Source of the DNA: JBBEAM01 sp942491105
GTDB lineage: Bacteria > Pseudomonadota > Alphaproteobacteria > Kiloniellales > DSM-21159
Direction of reading: 5' to 3'
DNA: 64,000 nt
Assembly (NCBI GenBank): GCA_942491105.1
Contig: CALNZX010000002.1
Span: 372,001 to 436,000 of the forward strand
Part shown: piece after piece, positions 28,478 to 35,645 of the stretch
Position numbering within the stretch: position 1 is the first letter of the stretch
Layout of the letters: each line of letters starts with the position of its first letter
The notes under the pieces: generated by a model
Database searches by the model: none
What the model was told of the DNA's origin: nothing
The model's input: the letters and a program-made list of their open reading frames with translations, nothing else
Made by a program: the position numbers and the translations under genes

Positions 28478-29127
28478 GTTTCTTTCGGCAGGCTGAGGTT
28501 GAAGGCGATGGAGATGCGCGTACGCGTACCGGAGTAGGGCCGTACCTGATGCTGCAGCCAGGCGGGGAAGAGTACCAGCATCCCGGCGCGCGGGCTGAGA
28601 CTTTCCGAGGCGCCGAGCGAGGCGCCGTCCTTGGTCGCGAAGGTCAGATTTGGCGCGTACATCACCGGCGCGACGCCGCGCGGATCCTGCACCTCGAACT
28701 GTCCGCCCAGACCCGGATCCTCGGCGATGCCACCGTCGTCGACGTAGTAGGTGCCGGACCAGTAGGCGCCGGGGTGGGTATGGAATTCGTTGCCGTGGCC
28801 GCTGCGGTTGATGTTGGCCCAGGCATTCATGCGCCAGTCGAGGTTGACCGGCCGGCCCTGGCGGTCGGCGGTCAGGCGATTGGCCAGCGCCTTGGCCTGA
28901 TCCAGCAGCCGCGCCGTCTCGACGCCGCCCCACTCCGCCATGTCCCAGGTCGATTGCCAGCCGCCGAGATTGGAATGGGCGGTTCCGGCATGGCTGGCTT
29001 CGCGCGCCAGGATGGTCTGGCTCAAGGCCCGGTTGAGGGCCGCGCCCTCGGGCAGCATCGCCACCGCGACTGGCGTCGCGAAGAGTTGCAACAGCTCGAC
29101 CTGCATACCGCTTGCCCGCGCGCTCAT
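28474..29127 (-). CDS. Putative 2OG-Fe(II) oxygenase (TIGR02466/PF13759-like)
   Basis: A 217-residue putative dioxygenase. The core NEFHTHPGAYWSGTYYVDD and the late FPAWLQHQVRPYSGTRTRIS provide the His, Asp and Arg needed for Fe(II) and 2-oxoglutarate. The substrate is unknown; similar proteins occur in marine bacteria and phages. The start at 29127 is chosen because its ATG overlaps the tsaD stop (ATGA); an inner ATG at 29106 is possible. It is wedged between tsaD and gpsA with overlaps at both ends. Confidence 0.82.
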   Translation of the reverse strand: MSARASGMQVELLQLFATPVAVAMLPEGAALNRALSQTILAREASHAGTAHSNLGGWQSTWDMAEWGGVETARLLDQAKALANRLTADRQGRPVNLDWRMNAWANINRSGHGNEFHTHPGAYWSGTYYVDDGGIAEDPGLGGQFEVQDPRGVAPVMYAPNLTFATKDGASLGASESLSPRAGMLVLFPAWLQHQVRPYSGTRTRISIAFNLSLPKET

Positions 29128-30176
29128 GCGGCGGCGCCGGTGACAGGAGGAACCAGCTCGTCGAGGGGCCAGCGCGGGCGGACCTTGAAGTCGAGCGGAC
29201 TCCGCTCGCCGAGCCGCAAGCGTTCCAGCCCGGCCCAGGCGATCATCGCCGCGTTGTCGGTGCACAGGCCGAGCGGCGGCGCGACCAGCTCCGTGCCCTG
29301 CTCCCGCGCCAAGGCGGCGAGCACCTGACGCAGCGTCTGGTTGGCGGCGACCCCGCCGGCGACCACCAGGGGCCCCGCCAGGCCGCTTTCCGCATGGAAT
29401 TGCCGCAGCGCCCGGCGCGTGCGGTCGGTCAGGACATCGCCCACCGCGGCTTGGAAGGAGGCGGCCATGTCGGCCTTGTCGGTCTCGCTCGGAGGCGCCG
29501 GCAGGGCCGCGACTTGATGCCGCACCGCGGTCTTCAGTCCGGAGAAGGAAAAATCGCAGCCGGCGCGCCCCTTCATCGGCCGGGGCAGGGCGAAACGTTC
29601 CGGGTCGCCGGCCTTGGCGGCCTGCTCCAGCGCCGGTCCCCCGGGATAGCCCAGGCCGAGCAGCTTGGCGGTCTTGTCGAAGGCTTCGCCGGCGGCGTCG
29701 TCGATGGTGCCGCCGTAGCGGCGGTAACGTCCGACGCCCTCGACCGCGAGCAGCTGGCAGTGGCCGCCGGAGACCAGCAGCAGCAGATAGGGGAAGTCGA
29801 TTCCGGGGTCGAGCCGCGCGGTCAGGGCGTGGCCCTCCAGGTGGTTGACCGCGACGAAAGGCAGGCGCCGCGCCGCCGCGATGGCCTTGGCGGTGACCGC
29901 GCCGACCATTACGCCGCCGATCAGTCCCGGCCCGGCGGTGGCGGCGATGCCGTCGAGAGCCTCGAATCCCAGACCGGCTTCGCGCAGCGCCTCGGCGATC
30001 AGCCGGTCGATATGATCGAGATGGCTGCGCGCCGCGATTTCCGGCACCACGCCGCCATACAGCCGGTGCTCGTCGATTTGCGACAGCACGACATTGGCGC
30101 GGATCTCCCGCCTGTCGCTCACGATCGCGGCGGCGGTCTCGTCGCAGGAAGTCTCTATGCCGAGCAGAATTGTCAT
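29124..30176 (-). CDS. tsaD: tRNA N6-adenosine threonylcarbamoyltransferase
   Basis: Transfers the threonylcarbamoyl group to A37 of ANN-decoding tRNAs, with TsaB and TsaE. 350 residues of the ASKHA fold: LGIETSCDETAAAIV, the metal motif VNHLEGHALTARL, LVSGGHCQL and a C-terminal VVAGGVAANQTLR. Start 30176 (MTILLGIET) is used rather than the longer open frame. Divergent from hemC across 122 bp, a widely conserved alphaproteobacterial arrangement. Confidence 0.96.
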   Translation of the reverse strand: MTILLGIETSCDETAAAIVSDRREIRANVVLSQIDEHRLYGGVVPEIAARSHLDHIDRLIAEALREAGLGFEALDGIAATAGPGLIGGVMVGAVTAKAIAAARRLPFVAVNHLEGHALTARLDPGIDFPYLLLLVSGGHCQLLAVEGVGRYRRYGGTIDDAAGEAFDKTAKLLGLGYPGGPALEQAAKAGDPERFALPRPMKGRAGCDFSFSGLKTAVRHQVAALPAPPSETDKADMAASFQAAVGDVLTDRTRRALRQFHAESGLAGPLVVAGGVAANQTLRQVLAALAREQGTELVAPPLGLCTDNAAMIAWAGLERLRLGERSPLDFKVRPRWPLDELVPPVTGAAA

Positions 30177-30298
30177 GCGCGAAAAGTAGCGTCCCGGCGG
30201 CGGCTTTTCCACGGCTTCCTGGCGCGGGCCGCGCGATTGCCCGCCGCGCACGCATAGGCACGCTTGAATGGGCGCAGGGAAAGCCCTAAAGCAGAGCC

Positions 30299-31255
30299 AT
30301 GTTTGCCGTACTTCCCGACTCACCGCCCCTGCGCCTCGGCACGCGCGGCTCGCCCCTGGCGCTGCTGCAGGCCGAGGAGACCAAAGCCAGGCTGATCGCC
30401 GCCCATCCCGTCCTGGCGGCGGAAGGGGCCGTGGAGATCGTGCCGATCCGCACCACAGGCGACCGGGTGCGCGACCGCGCCCTGGCCGAGATCGGCGGCA
30501 AGGGGCTGTTCACCAAGGAACTCGAAGAAGCGCTCTACGACGGGCGCATCGACCTCGCGGTGCATTCCATGAAGGACGTTCCGACCTGGCTGCCCAAGTG
30601 GTCGCGCATCGCCGCGATCCTGGAGCGCGAGGATCCGCGCGACGCCTTCTTTTCCCACCACGCCACCTCGATCGCCGGGCTGCCGCCGGGCGCCACGGTC
30701 GGCAGCGCCTCCCTGCGCCGCAGCGCCCAAGTCCTGGCGCTGCGCCCCGACGTCAAGGTCGGCTTGCTGCGCGGCAACGTGCAAACCCGCCTCGCCAAGC
30801 TGGCCGCCGGGGAGGTCGATGCCACGCTGCTGGCGCTGGCCGGGCTGAAGCGCCTTGGGCAGGCCGGGGCGGCGACCGCCGTGCTCGACCCCGAGGAGAT
30901 GCTGCCCTCCGCAGGACAGGGCGCCATCGGCCTGCAGATTCGCGCCGATGACGCCCGCGCGCGCGGCTTCGCCGAGGCCATCGACCACGGCCCCTCGGCG
31001 ATCCGGGTTGCCGCCGAGCGCGCCTGCCTGGATGTGCTCGACGGCTCCTGCCGCACGCCGATCGGCGCCCTGGCGGAGATCGAGGGCGATGTCCTGCGGC
31101 TGCGCGCCCTGGTCGCCGAACCCGATGGCAGCCGCCTGTTCCGGACCGAGCGGCGCGGCGCGATCTGCGATGCCGTCGCCCTGGGCCAGGACGCCGGGCG
31201 GGAGCTGCGCGCCCTGGCCGGAGAGGATTACTTCACCGCCCTGGCGGAGCTCTAG
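30299..31255 (+). CDS. hemC: Porphobilinogen deaminase (hydroxymethylbilane synthase)
   Basis: Polymerises four porphobilinogens into hydroxymethylbilane in heme synthesis. 318 residues: LRLGTRGSPLALLQAEE, MKDVPTWLP, VGSASLRRSAQ and the dipyrromethane-cofactor cysteine in LDGSCRTPIGALA. It heads the hemC-hemD-mic60-hemY operon. Confidence 0.97.
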   Translation: MFAVLPDSPPLRLGTRGSPLALLQAEETKARLIAAHPVLAAEGAVEIVPIRTTGDRVRDRALAEIGGKGLFTKELEEALYDGRIDLAVHSMKDVPTWLPKWSRIAAILEREDPRDAFFSHHATSIAGLPPGATVGSASLRRSAQVLALRPDVKVGLLRGNVQTRLAKLAAGEVDATLLALAGLKRLGQAGAATAVLDPEEMLPSAGQGAIGLQIRADDARARGFAEAIDHGPSAIRVAAERACLDVLDGSCRTPIGALAEIEGDVLRLRALVAEPDGSRLFRTERRGAICDAVALGQDAGRELRALAGEDYFTALAEL

Positions 31256-31256
31256 C

Positions 31257-31967
31257 TTGCGCGTCGCGGTGACCCGTCCGGCGGTTTCCGGCGCGGCCTT
31301 CGCCGCCGCCCTGGCGGCGCGGGGGCACGAGGCGCTCAGCGCGCCGCTGCTGGAAATTCACCCCCTGGCGGCGGATCTGCCCGATCTCGCGGACTACCAG
31401 GCGCTGCTGGCGACCAGCGCCAATGCCTTTCTCGCGCTCGACGCCGAGGGCCTGGCCGGTGCCGCGCGGCTGCATGCCGTGGGCGAAGCGACCGCCGCGG
31501 CGGCGCGGGCCGCTGGCGCGCGAAATGTGCGGGCGGCCGCTGGCGACGCGGTTTCCCTGGAGGCCGAGGTTCTGCGCGCCTGCCGGCCGGAGGCTGGGCC
31601 GCTGCTCTATCTCTGCGGCTCTGTGCGGCGGGTCGATCTCGCCGGGCAGCTGCGCGCCGCGGGTTTTCAGGTCACGCAGATCGAAACCTACGATGCCCGC
31701 CCGCTTCCCGAGCTGCCGGAGGCGCTGCGGGAGGGCCTGCGCGCGGGCTCCATCGACGCCCTTGCCTTTTTCTCTCCACGAACGGCGCGCAGCTTTGTTA
31801 GGCTGCTGTGCGATGCAGGGCTCCAAGATACCTGTGGGCAGCTTACCGCGGTCTGTTTGAGCGCCGCGGTCGCGGCGGAGCTGGAGGGCCTGACGTGGCG
31901 CCGCGTGGCGCTAGCGCGCAGCCCGGACCAGGAGGCTCTGCTGGCGGCCCTGGAAATCCAGGATTGA
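31257..31967 (+). CDS. hemD: Uroporphyrinogen-III synthase
   Basis: Closes hydroxymethylbilane into uroporphyrinogen III. 236 residues of the poorly conserved HemD fold, recognisable from RVAVTRPAVSGAAFAAAL, LLATSANAF, YLCGSVRRVDLAGQLRAAG and ALAFFSPRTARSFVRLL. The most likely start is TTG 31257, one base after the hemC stop, with GGCGGAG before it. The same frame is open far upstream inside hemC, but that part is not homologous. Position between hemC and mic60 supports the call. Confidence 0.9.
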   Translation: MRVAVTRPAVSGAAFAAALAARGHEALSAPLLEIHPLAADLPDLADYQALLATSANAFLALDAEGLAGAARLHAVGEATAAAARAAGARNVRAAAGDAVSLEAEVLRACRPEAGPLLYLCGSVRRVDLAGQLRAAGFQVTQIETYDARPLPELPEALREGLRAGSIDALAFFSPRTARSFVRLLCDAGLQDTCGQLTAVCLSAAVAAELEGLTWRRVALARSPDQEALLAALEIQD

Positions 31968-31989
31968 CCGGAAGGAGTGCGCTAACAGC

Positions 31990-33564
31990 ATGGCAAACGA
32001 CCCTAACAGCGACGCGCAGACCTCCCAGGCCACGGCCACGGCCGGGGTGATCGCCGCTTTCGGCGGCCTGCGTCCCATGGGCAAGAAGCTCGGCACCGCG
32101 GTTTCGACGCTGCAGGGCTGGCAGACGCGCGGCCAGATTCCGGCCGCCCGCGCCGAGGAAATCCAAGCCGCCGCCAAGCGCGAGAAGATCGACCTCGATC
32201 CGGCGTTGCTGGCCGCCGCGGTGGGGCGGGCCGAAACCGCGACCGGCGGCGAGGCCGCGGTGCAAACCACCAAGGGCGGCGGCGGCGAGCCGCCGAGCGG
32301 CCGCGTGGCGGAGGAAGCCGACAGCCCGCATCCCGCCGGCGCGCCCGAAAGCCGCGCCACGCCAAGGTCCGACGGCGACCATTCCGCCGAGGAAAAGCTC
32401 AGCGGCGCCCTGGCCGAGAACGAAGCCGACGGGCCGGCCCACGAACGCCCCGAGGTCGCAGAGACCCGGACCACCGGCGGCGTCGAGGCGGCATCGGAAT
32501 CCATGACCGGCTCGGCGGATTCGCCCGAGCCGAGGCAAGCGCCTCCGCCGCCGCCCCCGGCGGCACCCCCTGTAGCCTCTTCTACGCCGCCCGAATCCCG
32601 GCGCCGCGGCGTGGCGGGGCCGATGCTGCTCGGCGCGCTGCTGATCGTGCTCGGCCTGGTGCTTGCGGTGATGGCCCGCGATATCTGGCTGCCCTGGACC
32701 GGCATCGATACCACCAGCGGCACGCAGGACAGCCTGACCGCGCTGCAGCAGCAGGTCGCCACCCTGGAGGAGCGGCTCGCCACGCAGCGCCCCGGCCTCG
32801 GCGAGAGCGAGGTCACCGCTCTGCTCGACCGGCGCCTGGCGGCGCTCAACGCCAAGTTCGCGGGAATCGCGACGGAGCTGCAGAAGCTGGAGTCGGCGGC
32901 CAGCGGCGGCGCCGACGCGGCCAGCGTCGCTGCCCTGCGCGGCGATCTCAGCAGCCTGTCCACCCGGGTTTCCGGTTTGGCGGATCAGCTTGCCGCCGAG
33001 CTCGCCAGCCAAGGCAGCGGCGGCGAGGCGGCTTTGGTGCTGGCCCTGGTGCAGCTGCGCGACGCCCTGCGCGTGACCGCCCCCTATGAAGACGCGCTGG
33101 CGGCGCTGGAGGCGCGCCTGGCCGGCGGCGCCGCGGCGCTGTCCGGGCCGCTGCAGGCCCTGCAGGCCCATGCCGCCAGCGGCCTGCCGACCCGGCGGCT
33201 GCTGGCCGAGCGCTTTTCCGCCGTCGCCCGGGGCATCGCCTCGGCCGGCTACGCCGAGGACGAGTCCTGGTACGGCGCGATCCTGAAGCGGGTCAACGAA
33301 GTGGTTTCGATCCGCCCCGTCGGCTCCGAGGTCGAGGGCAGCGGCGCCGCGGCGGTGGCGGCCCGGGCCGAGGCCCTGATCGAGGCCGGCGACCTGCACG
33401 GCGCCGTGGCCGAGCTGGAAAGCCTCAGCGGCGGTCCGGCGGAGGCGGCGGCCGGCTGGCTGTCCGACGCCCAGGCGCGCCTGGCGGCCGAGGCGGCGCT
33501 GGCCGAGATTTCCACGGCGGCGGCCCGGCGTCTCGCCCCCGCCGCTCCCGCAAGCAGCCAGTAA
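31990..33564 (+). CDS. Mic60/mitofilin homologue with N-terminal HTH-like domain
   Basis: 524 residues. Residues about 18-68 (GVIAAFGGLRPMGKKLGTAV, STLQGWQTRGQIPAARAEEI) look like a small helix-turn-helix domain of the carph-isopro type. Residues 70-205 are acidic, Pro/Glu-rich and probably disordered. A single transmembrane helix at about 209-230 (LLGALLIVLGLVLAVMA) follows, then coiled coil (LQQQVATLEERLATQ) and a C-terminal mitofilin-like helical domain. Alphaproteobacterial Mic60 shapes intracytoplasmic membranes and is encoded between hemD and hemY, as here. AAGGAG precedes the ATG. Confidence 0.88.
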   Translation: MANDPNSDAQTSQATATAGVIAAFGGLRPMGKKLGTAVSTLQGWQTRGQIPAARAEEIQAAAKREKIDLDPALLAAAVGRAETATGGEAAVQTTKGGGGEPPSGRVAEEADSPHPAGAPESRATPRSDGDHSAEEKLSGALAENEADGPAHERPEVAETRTTGGVEAASESMTGSADSPEPRQAPPPPPPAAPPVASSTPPESRRRGVAGPMLLGALLIVLGLVLAVMARDIWLPWTGIDTTSGTQDSLTALQQQVATLEERLATQRPGLGESEVTALLDRRLAALNAKFAGIATELQKLESAASGGADAASVAALRGDLSSLSTRVSGLADQLAAELASQGSGGEAALVLALVQLRDALRVTAPYEDALAALEARLAGGAAALSGPLQALQAHAASGLPTRRLLAERFSAVARGIASAGYAEDESWYGAILKRVNEVVSIRPVGSEVEGSGAAAVAARAEALIEAGDLHGAVAELESLSGGPAEAAAGWLSDAQARLAAEAALAEISTAAARRLAPAAPASSQ

Positions 33565-33577
33565 GGGAGCGAGCGGC

Positions 33578-34933
33578 ATGTGGCGCGTCCTCTTCTACTT
33601 CGTCCAGCTTGCCCTGCTGGTGGCGGCCGCGGTCTGGCTGGCCCAGCGTCCGGGCAGCGTGGTCATCGAATGGCTCGGCCAGCGCATCGAAACTCCGGTC
33701 GGCATTCTGATCCTGGCGATCCTGCTGTTCACGGTGATCGTGGCGCTGCTCTACCGTGGCTGGCGGGCGCTCTACAGGGCGCCCAAGGCGGTCGGCCATA
33801 AGCTCGAGGAGAACCGCCGGCGCAAGGGCTACAAGGCGCTGACCCAGGGCATGGTGGCGGTCGCCGCCGGCGATCCCGAGGAGGCGCGCAAGCAGTCGCG
33901 CAAGGCCGACGTGCTGCTGGGCGAGCCGCCCTTGACCATGCTGCTCTCGGCCCAGGCGGCCCAGCTCAACGGCGACGAGGCCGCCGCCGAACGCTATTTC
34001 CAGGCCATGCTGGAGAATCCCGAGACCAAGTTCCTCGGCCTGCGCGGCCTGCTCAACCAGGCGCGCAAGCGCGGCGACGACACCGCCGCCCTGGGCTATC
34101 TGCGCGAAGCCCAGAAGCTGCGCCCCAACACCCCCTGGGTGCTGGAGAACCTTTCCGATGTCAGCGAGCGCCTCGGCGCCTACGACGAGGCCGAGAAGAG
34201 CCTGATCGCGGCGCAGCGCCACCGCGCCCTGCCCAAGCCCGAGGCCGAGCACCGCCGGGCCGAGGTGCTGCTGCGCCGGGCCGGCGCCGAGCGCGAGGAG
34301 GGGCGGCAGGATCTCGCCCTCAAGGACGTCAAGACGGCCCTCAAGCTGGAGCCCGATCTGGTCGCCGCGGCGGTGCTGCTGGCCGAGATGCAGGGCGGCG
34401 CCGGCGACAGCCGCCGCGCCCTCAAGACCCTGGAGAAGGCCTGGACCAAGAAGCCGGACCCGGCGCTCAGCGAGGCCGCGCACAAGCTGCTCAAGGGCGA
34501 CAAGCCGCTCGATCTCTACCGCAAGATCCAGAAGCTGGTGGCGGGCCGCCCCAACGAGCTGGAATCCGCCCTGGCCCTGGCCGAGGCGGCCCTGGAAGCC
34601 AAGCTCTGGGGCGAGGCGCGGCGCCATCTGGCGCCCTATATCGAGGCCGAGGAGCCGCCGCGCCGGGTCTGCGTCCTGATGGCCGAGCTGGAGGAGGCCG
34701 AGCACGGCGACCTCGGCGCGGCCCGCGACTGGCTGCTCAAGGGCGAGCGGCTGCACGTCCTGCCGCCCCCGGCGCCGCAGAGCGCGCGCCAGGCGGCCCA
34801 GGATGCCACGCGGGACGCCAGCGCCGCCGCGCCCGAGGCAACGCCCAGGGACATCGCGGCGGGCAAAGCCGCCGAAAACCCCGCCGAGACCCCCGGCAAC
34901 GCCGAGATCGCGCTGCGCAACGCCGCCTCCTGA
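33578..34933 (+). CDS. hemY: HemY-like TPR membrane protein
   Basis: 451 residues. Two N-terminal transmembrane helices (LALLVAAAVWLAQRP and ILILAILLFTVIVALLY) are followed by a HemY N-domain and TPR-like helical repeats, for example SDVSERLGAYDEAEKSLIAAQ. This is the proteobacterial HemY of hem operons, not the Bacillus protoporphyrinogen oxidase. It probably has a scaffolding role in heme synthesis or envelope organisation. It starts 13 bp after mic60 with GGGAG before ATG. The tail (from about 395) is Ala-rich and low complexity. Confidence 0.9.
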   Translation: MWRVLFYFVQLALLVAAAVWLAQRPGSVVIEWLGQRIETPVGILILAILLFTVIVALLYRGWRALYRAPKAVGHKLEENRRRKGYKALTQGMVAVAAGDPEEARKQSRKADVLLGEPPLTMLLSAQAAQLNGDEAAAERYFQAMLENPETKFLGLRGLLNQARKRGDDTAALGYLREAQKLRPNTPWVLENLSDVSERLGAYDEAEKSLIAAQRHRALPKPEAEHRRAEVLLRRAGAEREEGRQDLALKDVKTALKLEPDLVAAAVLLAEMQGGAGDSRRALKTLEKAWTKKPDPALSEAAHKLLKGDKPLDLYRKIQKLVAGRPNELESALALAEAALEAKLWGEARRHLAPYIEAEEPPRRVCVLMAELEEAEHGDLGAARDWLLKGERLHVLPPPAPQSARQAAQDATRDASAAAPEATPRDIAAGKAAENPAETPGNAEIALRNAAS

Positions 34934-34969
34934 GGCGCCCGGCGCGCCCCGCGTCCGGCCACTCCGCGA

Positions 34970-34998
34970 TTGACGCCGCCCGGCGGCGGCAGTATTGA
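34970..34998 (+). promoter_or_regulatory. Possible promoter before tRNA-Thr
   Basis: TTGACG and TATTGA are separated by 17 bp in the 178-bp space between hemY and tRNA-Thr. The -35 is good and the -10 weak, and the start would be about 110 bp before the tRNA, which is long. The remaining spacer is GC-rich with no gene seen. Confidence 0.25.
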
Positions 34999-35111
34999 GA
35001 GGGCCCTTCGGCCCGGCCCCGGTTTTCCAGGGCGAACCGGCCGGAGGACAAGACCCCGCGCCCCGCGCGGGACGCGCCCCGGGAGCGCCGTCGAAAGCTC
35101 CGGGCCCAGGC

Positions 35112-35187
35112 GCCGCTTTAGCTCAGTTGGTAGAGCACCTCATTCGTAATGAGGGGGTCGTTGGTTCGAGTCCGACAAGCGGCACCA
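35112..35187 (+). tRNA. tRNA-Thr (anticodon CGU)
   Basis: A full cloverleaf of 76 nt including the encoded CCA. Acceptor GCCGCTT pairs with AAGCGGC. The D arm is GCTC-AGTTGGTAGA-GC. The anticodon stem CCTCA/TGAGG encloses TTCGTAA with anticodon CGT. The T arm is GTTGG-TTCGAGT-CCGAC. It marks the boundary between the conserved heme operon and the AT-richer decayed island, a common insertion location for mobile elements. Confidence 0.97.
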
Positions 35188-35249
35188 TTTCGATCTAAAG
35201 CGAAACAGTCGGTCTGATGGTGAGCCGGTTGCTGTATATTCTGGAAAAT

Positions 35250-35281
35250 GAGATGAGGCCGCGTAAACGCGGCCTCATCTC
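35250..35281 (-). terminator. Strong 14-bp hairpin terminator
   Basis: A perfect 14-bp stem (GAGATGAGGCCGCG and its complement) with a four-base loop, followed on the minus strand by ATTTTCC. It lies 101 bp beyond the stop of the 17-codon ORF at 35382-35435 and appears to end that transcript. It may also back up termination of tRNA-Thr, though no T-run follows on the plus strand. Confidence 0.7.
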
Positions 35282-35381
35282 AATGGATCGAGGCCGGAGA
35301 TACCGTCGCCGCCACCGCACCAGCGCCAATAGCCCATATAACGTCGAAGATATAGGCAGTTGGTGGTGCTAGATTAGTTAA

Positions 35382-35435
35382 TTAACGCTTCACCACGCAG
35401 GTTTTGGACTTCGATTCTTCAAACTTTTCGCGCAT
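35382..35435 (-). CDS. Putative 17-aa peptide with perfect Shine-Dalgarno
   Basis: A tiny reading frame, MREKFEESKSKTCVVKR, preceded by AAGGAGGTG at optimal spacing, the best ribosome-binding site in this window. After its TAA, the same frame stays open for 33 codons to a TGA at the hairpin terminator. A second frame there encodes a 20-residue peptide rich in Trp and Gly. The peptide is charged with one cysteine. It could be a leader peptide, a small toxin/peptide precursor, or the coding part of a dual-function RNA. No family recognised. Confidence 0.4.
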   Translation of the reverse strand: MREKFEESKSKTCVVKR

Positions 35436-35513
35436 TGGCACCTCCTTGAGTTTATGGGAAAGCCAATTCAGGCTCACCAAGATTACAAACTGGGCTGTCA
35501 GCACTAGCGCAGT

Positions 35514-35532
35514 GGCGGGAGTCGAACCCGCC
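35514..35532 (-). other. Isolated tRNA/tmRNA T-arm-like hairpin
   Basis: On the minus strand GGCGGG-TTCGACT-CCCGCC has the exact T-arm form (six-pair stem, TTCGA loop), preceded by a small CCGA-GCT-TCGG hairpin. No complementary 5' acceptor strand, anticodon arm or CCA was found nearby. It is either the relic of a tRNA or tmRNA 3' end left by an integrated element, or a structured 5' region of the small minus-strand transcript. Upstream on the same strand is a very AT-rich stretch that could be the promoter (35556-35585). Confidence 0.4.
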
Positions 35533-35645
35533 CCGATCCCCGAAGCTCGGAAATCGATTTATATAATATACCAGAACACGATTAACTATTCTTCCCAAAT
35601 TAAAGTAACCTTCCGCACGGCGGAATCAGCTAATCGAGGCAGGTG

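Noticed and set aside
30855..31256. A long N-terminal extension of HemD inside hemC
   Set aside because: The extension is Ser/Pro/Arg-rich shadow of hemC; HemD homology begins at the TTG at 31257.
35388..35640. A permuted (two-piece) tmRNA gene suggested by the T-arm-like hairpin
   Set aside because: No CCA end, no matching acceptor strand and no Ala-Asn-Asp type tag frame could be found; only the arm is supported.
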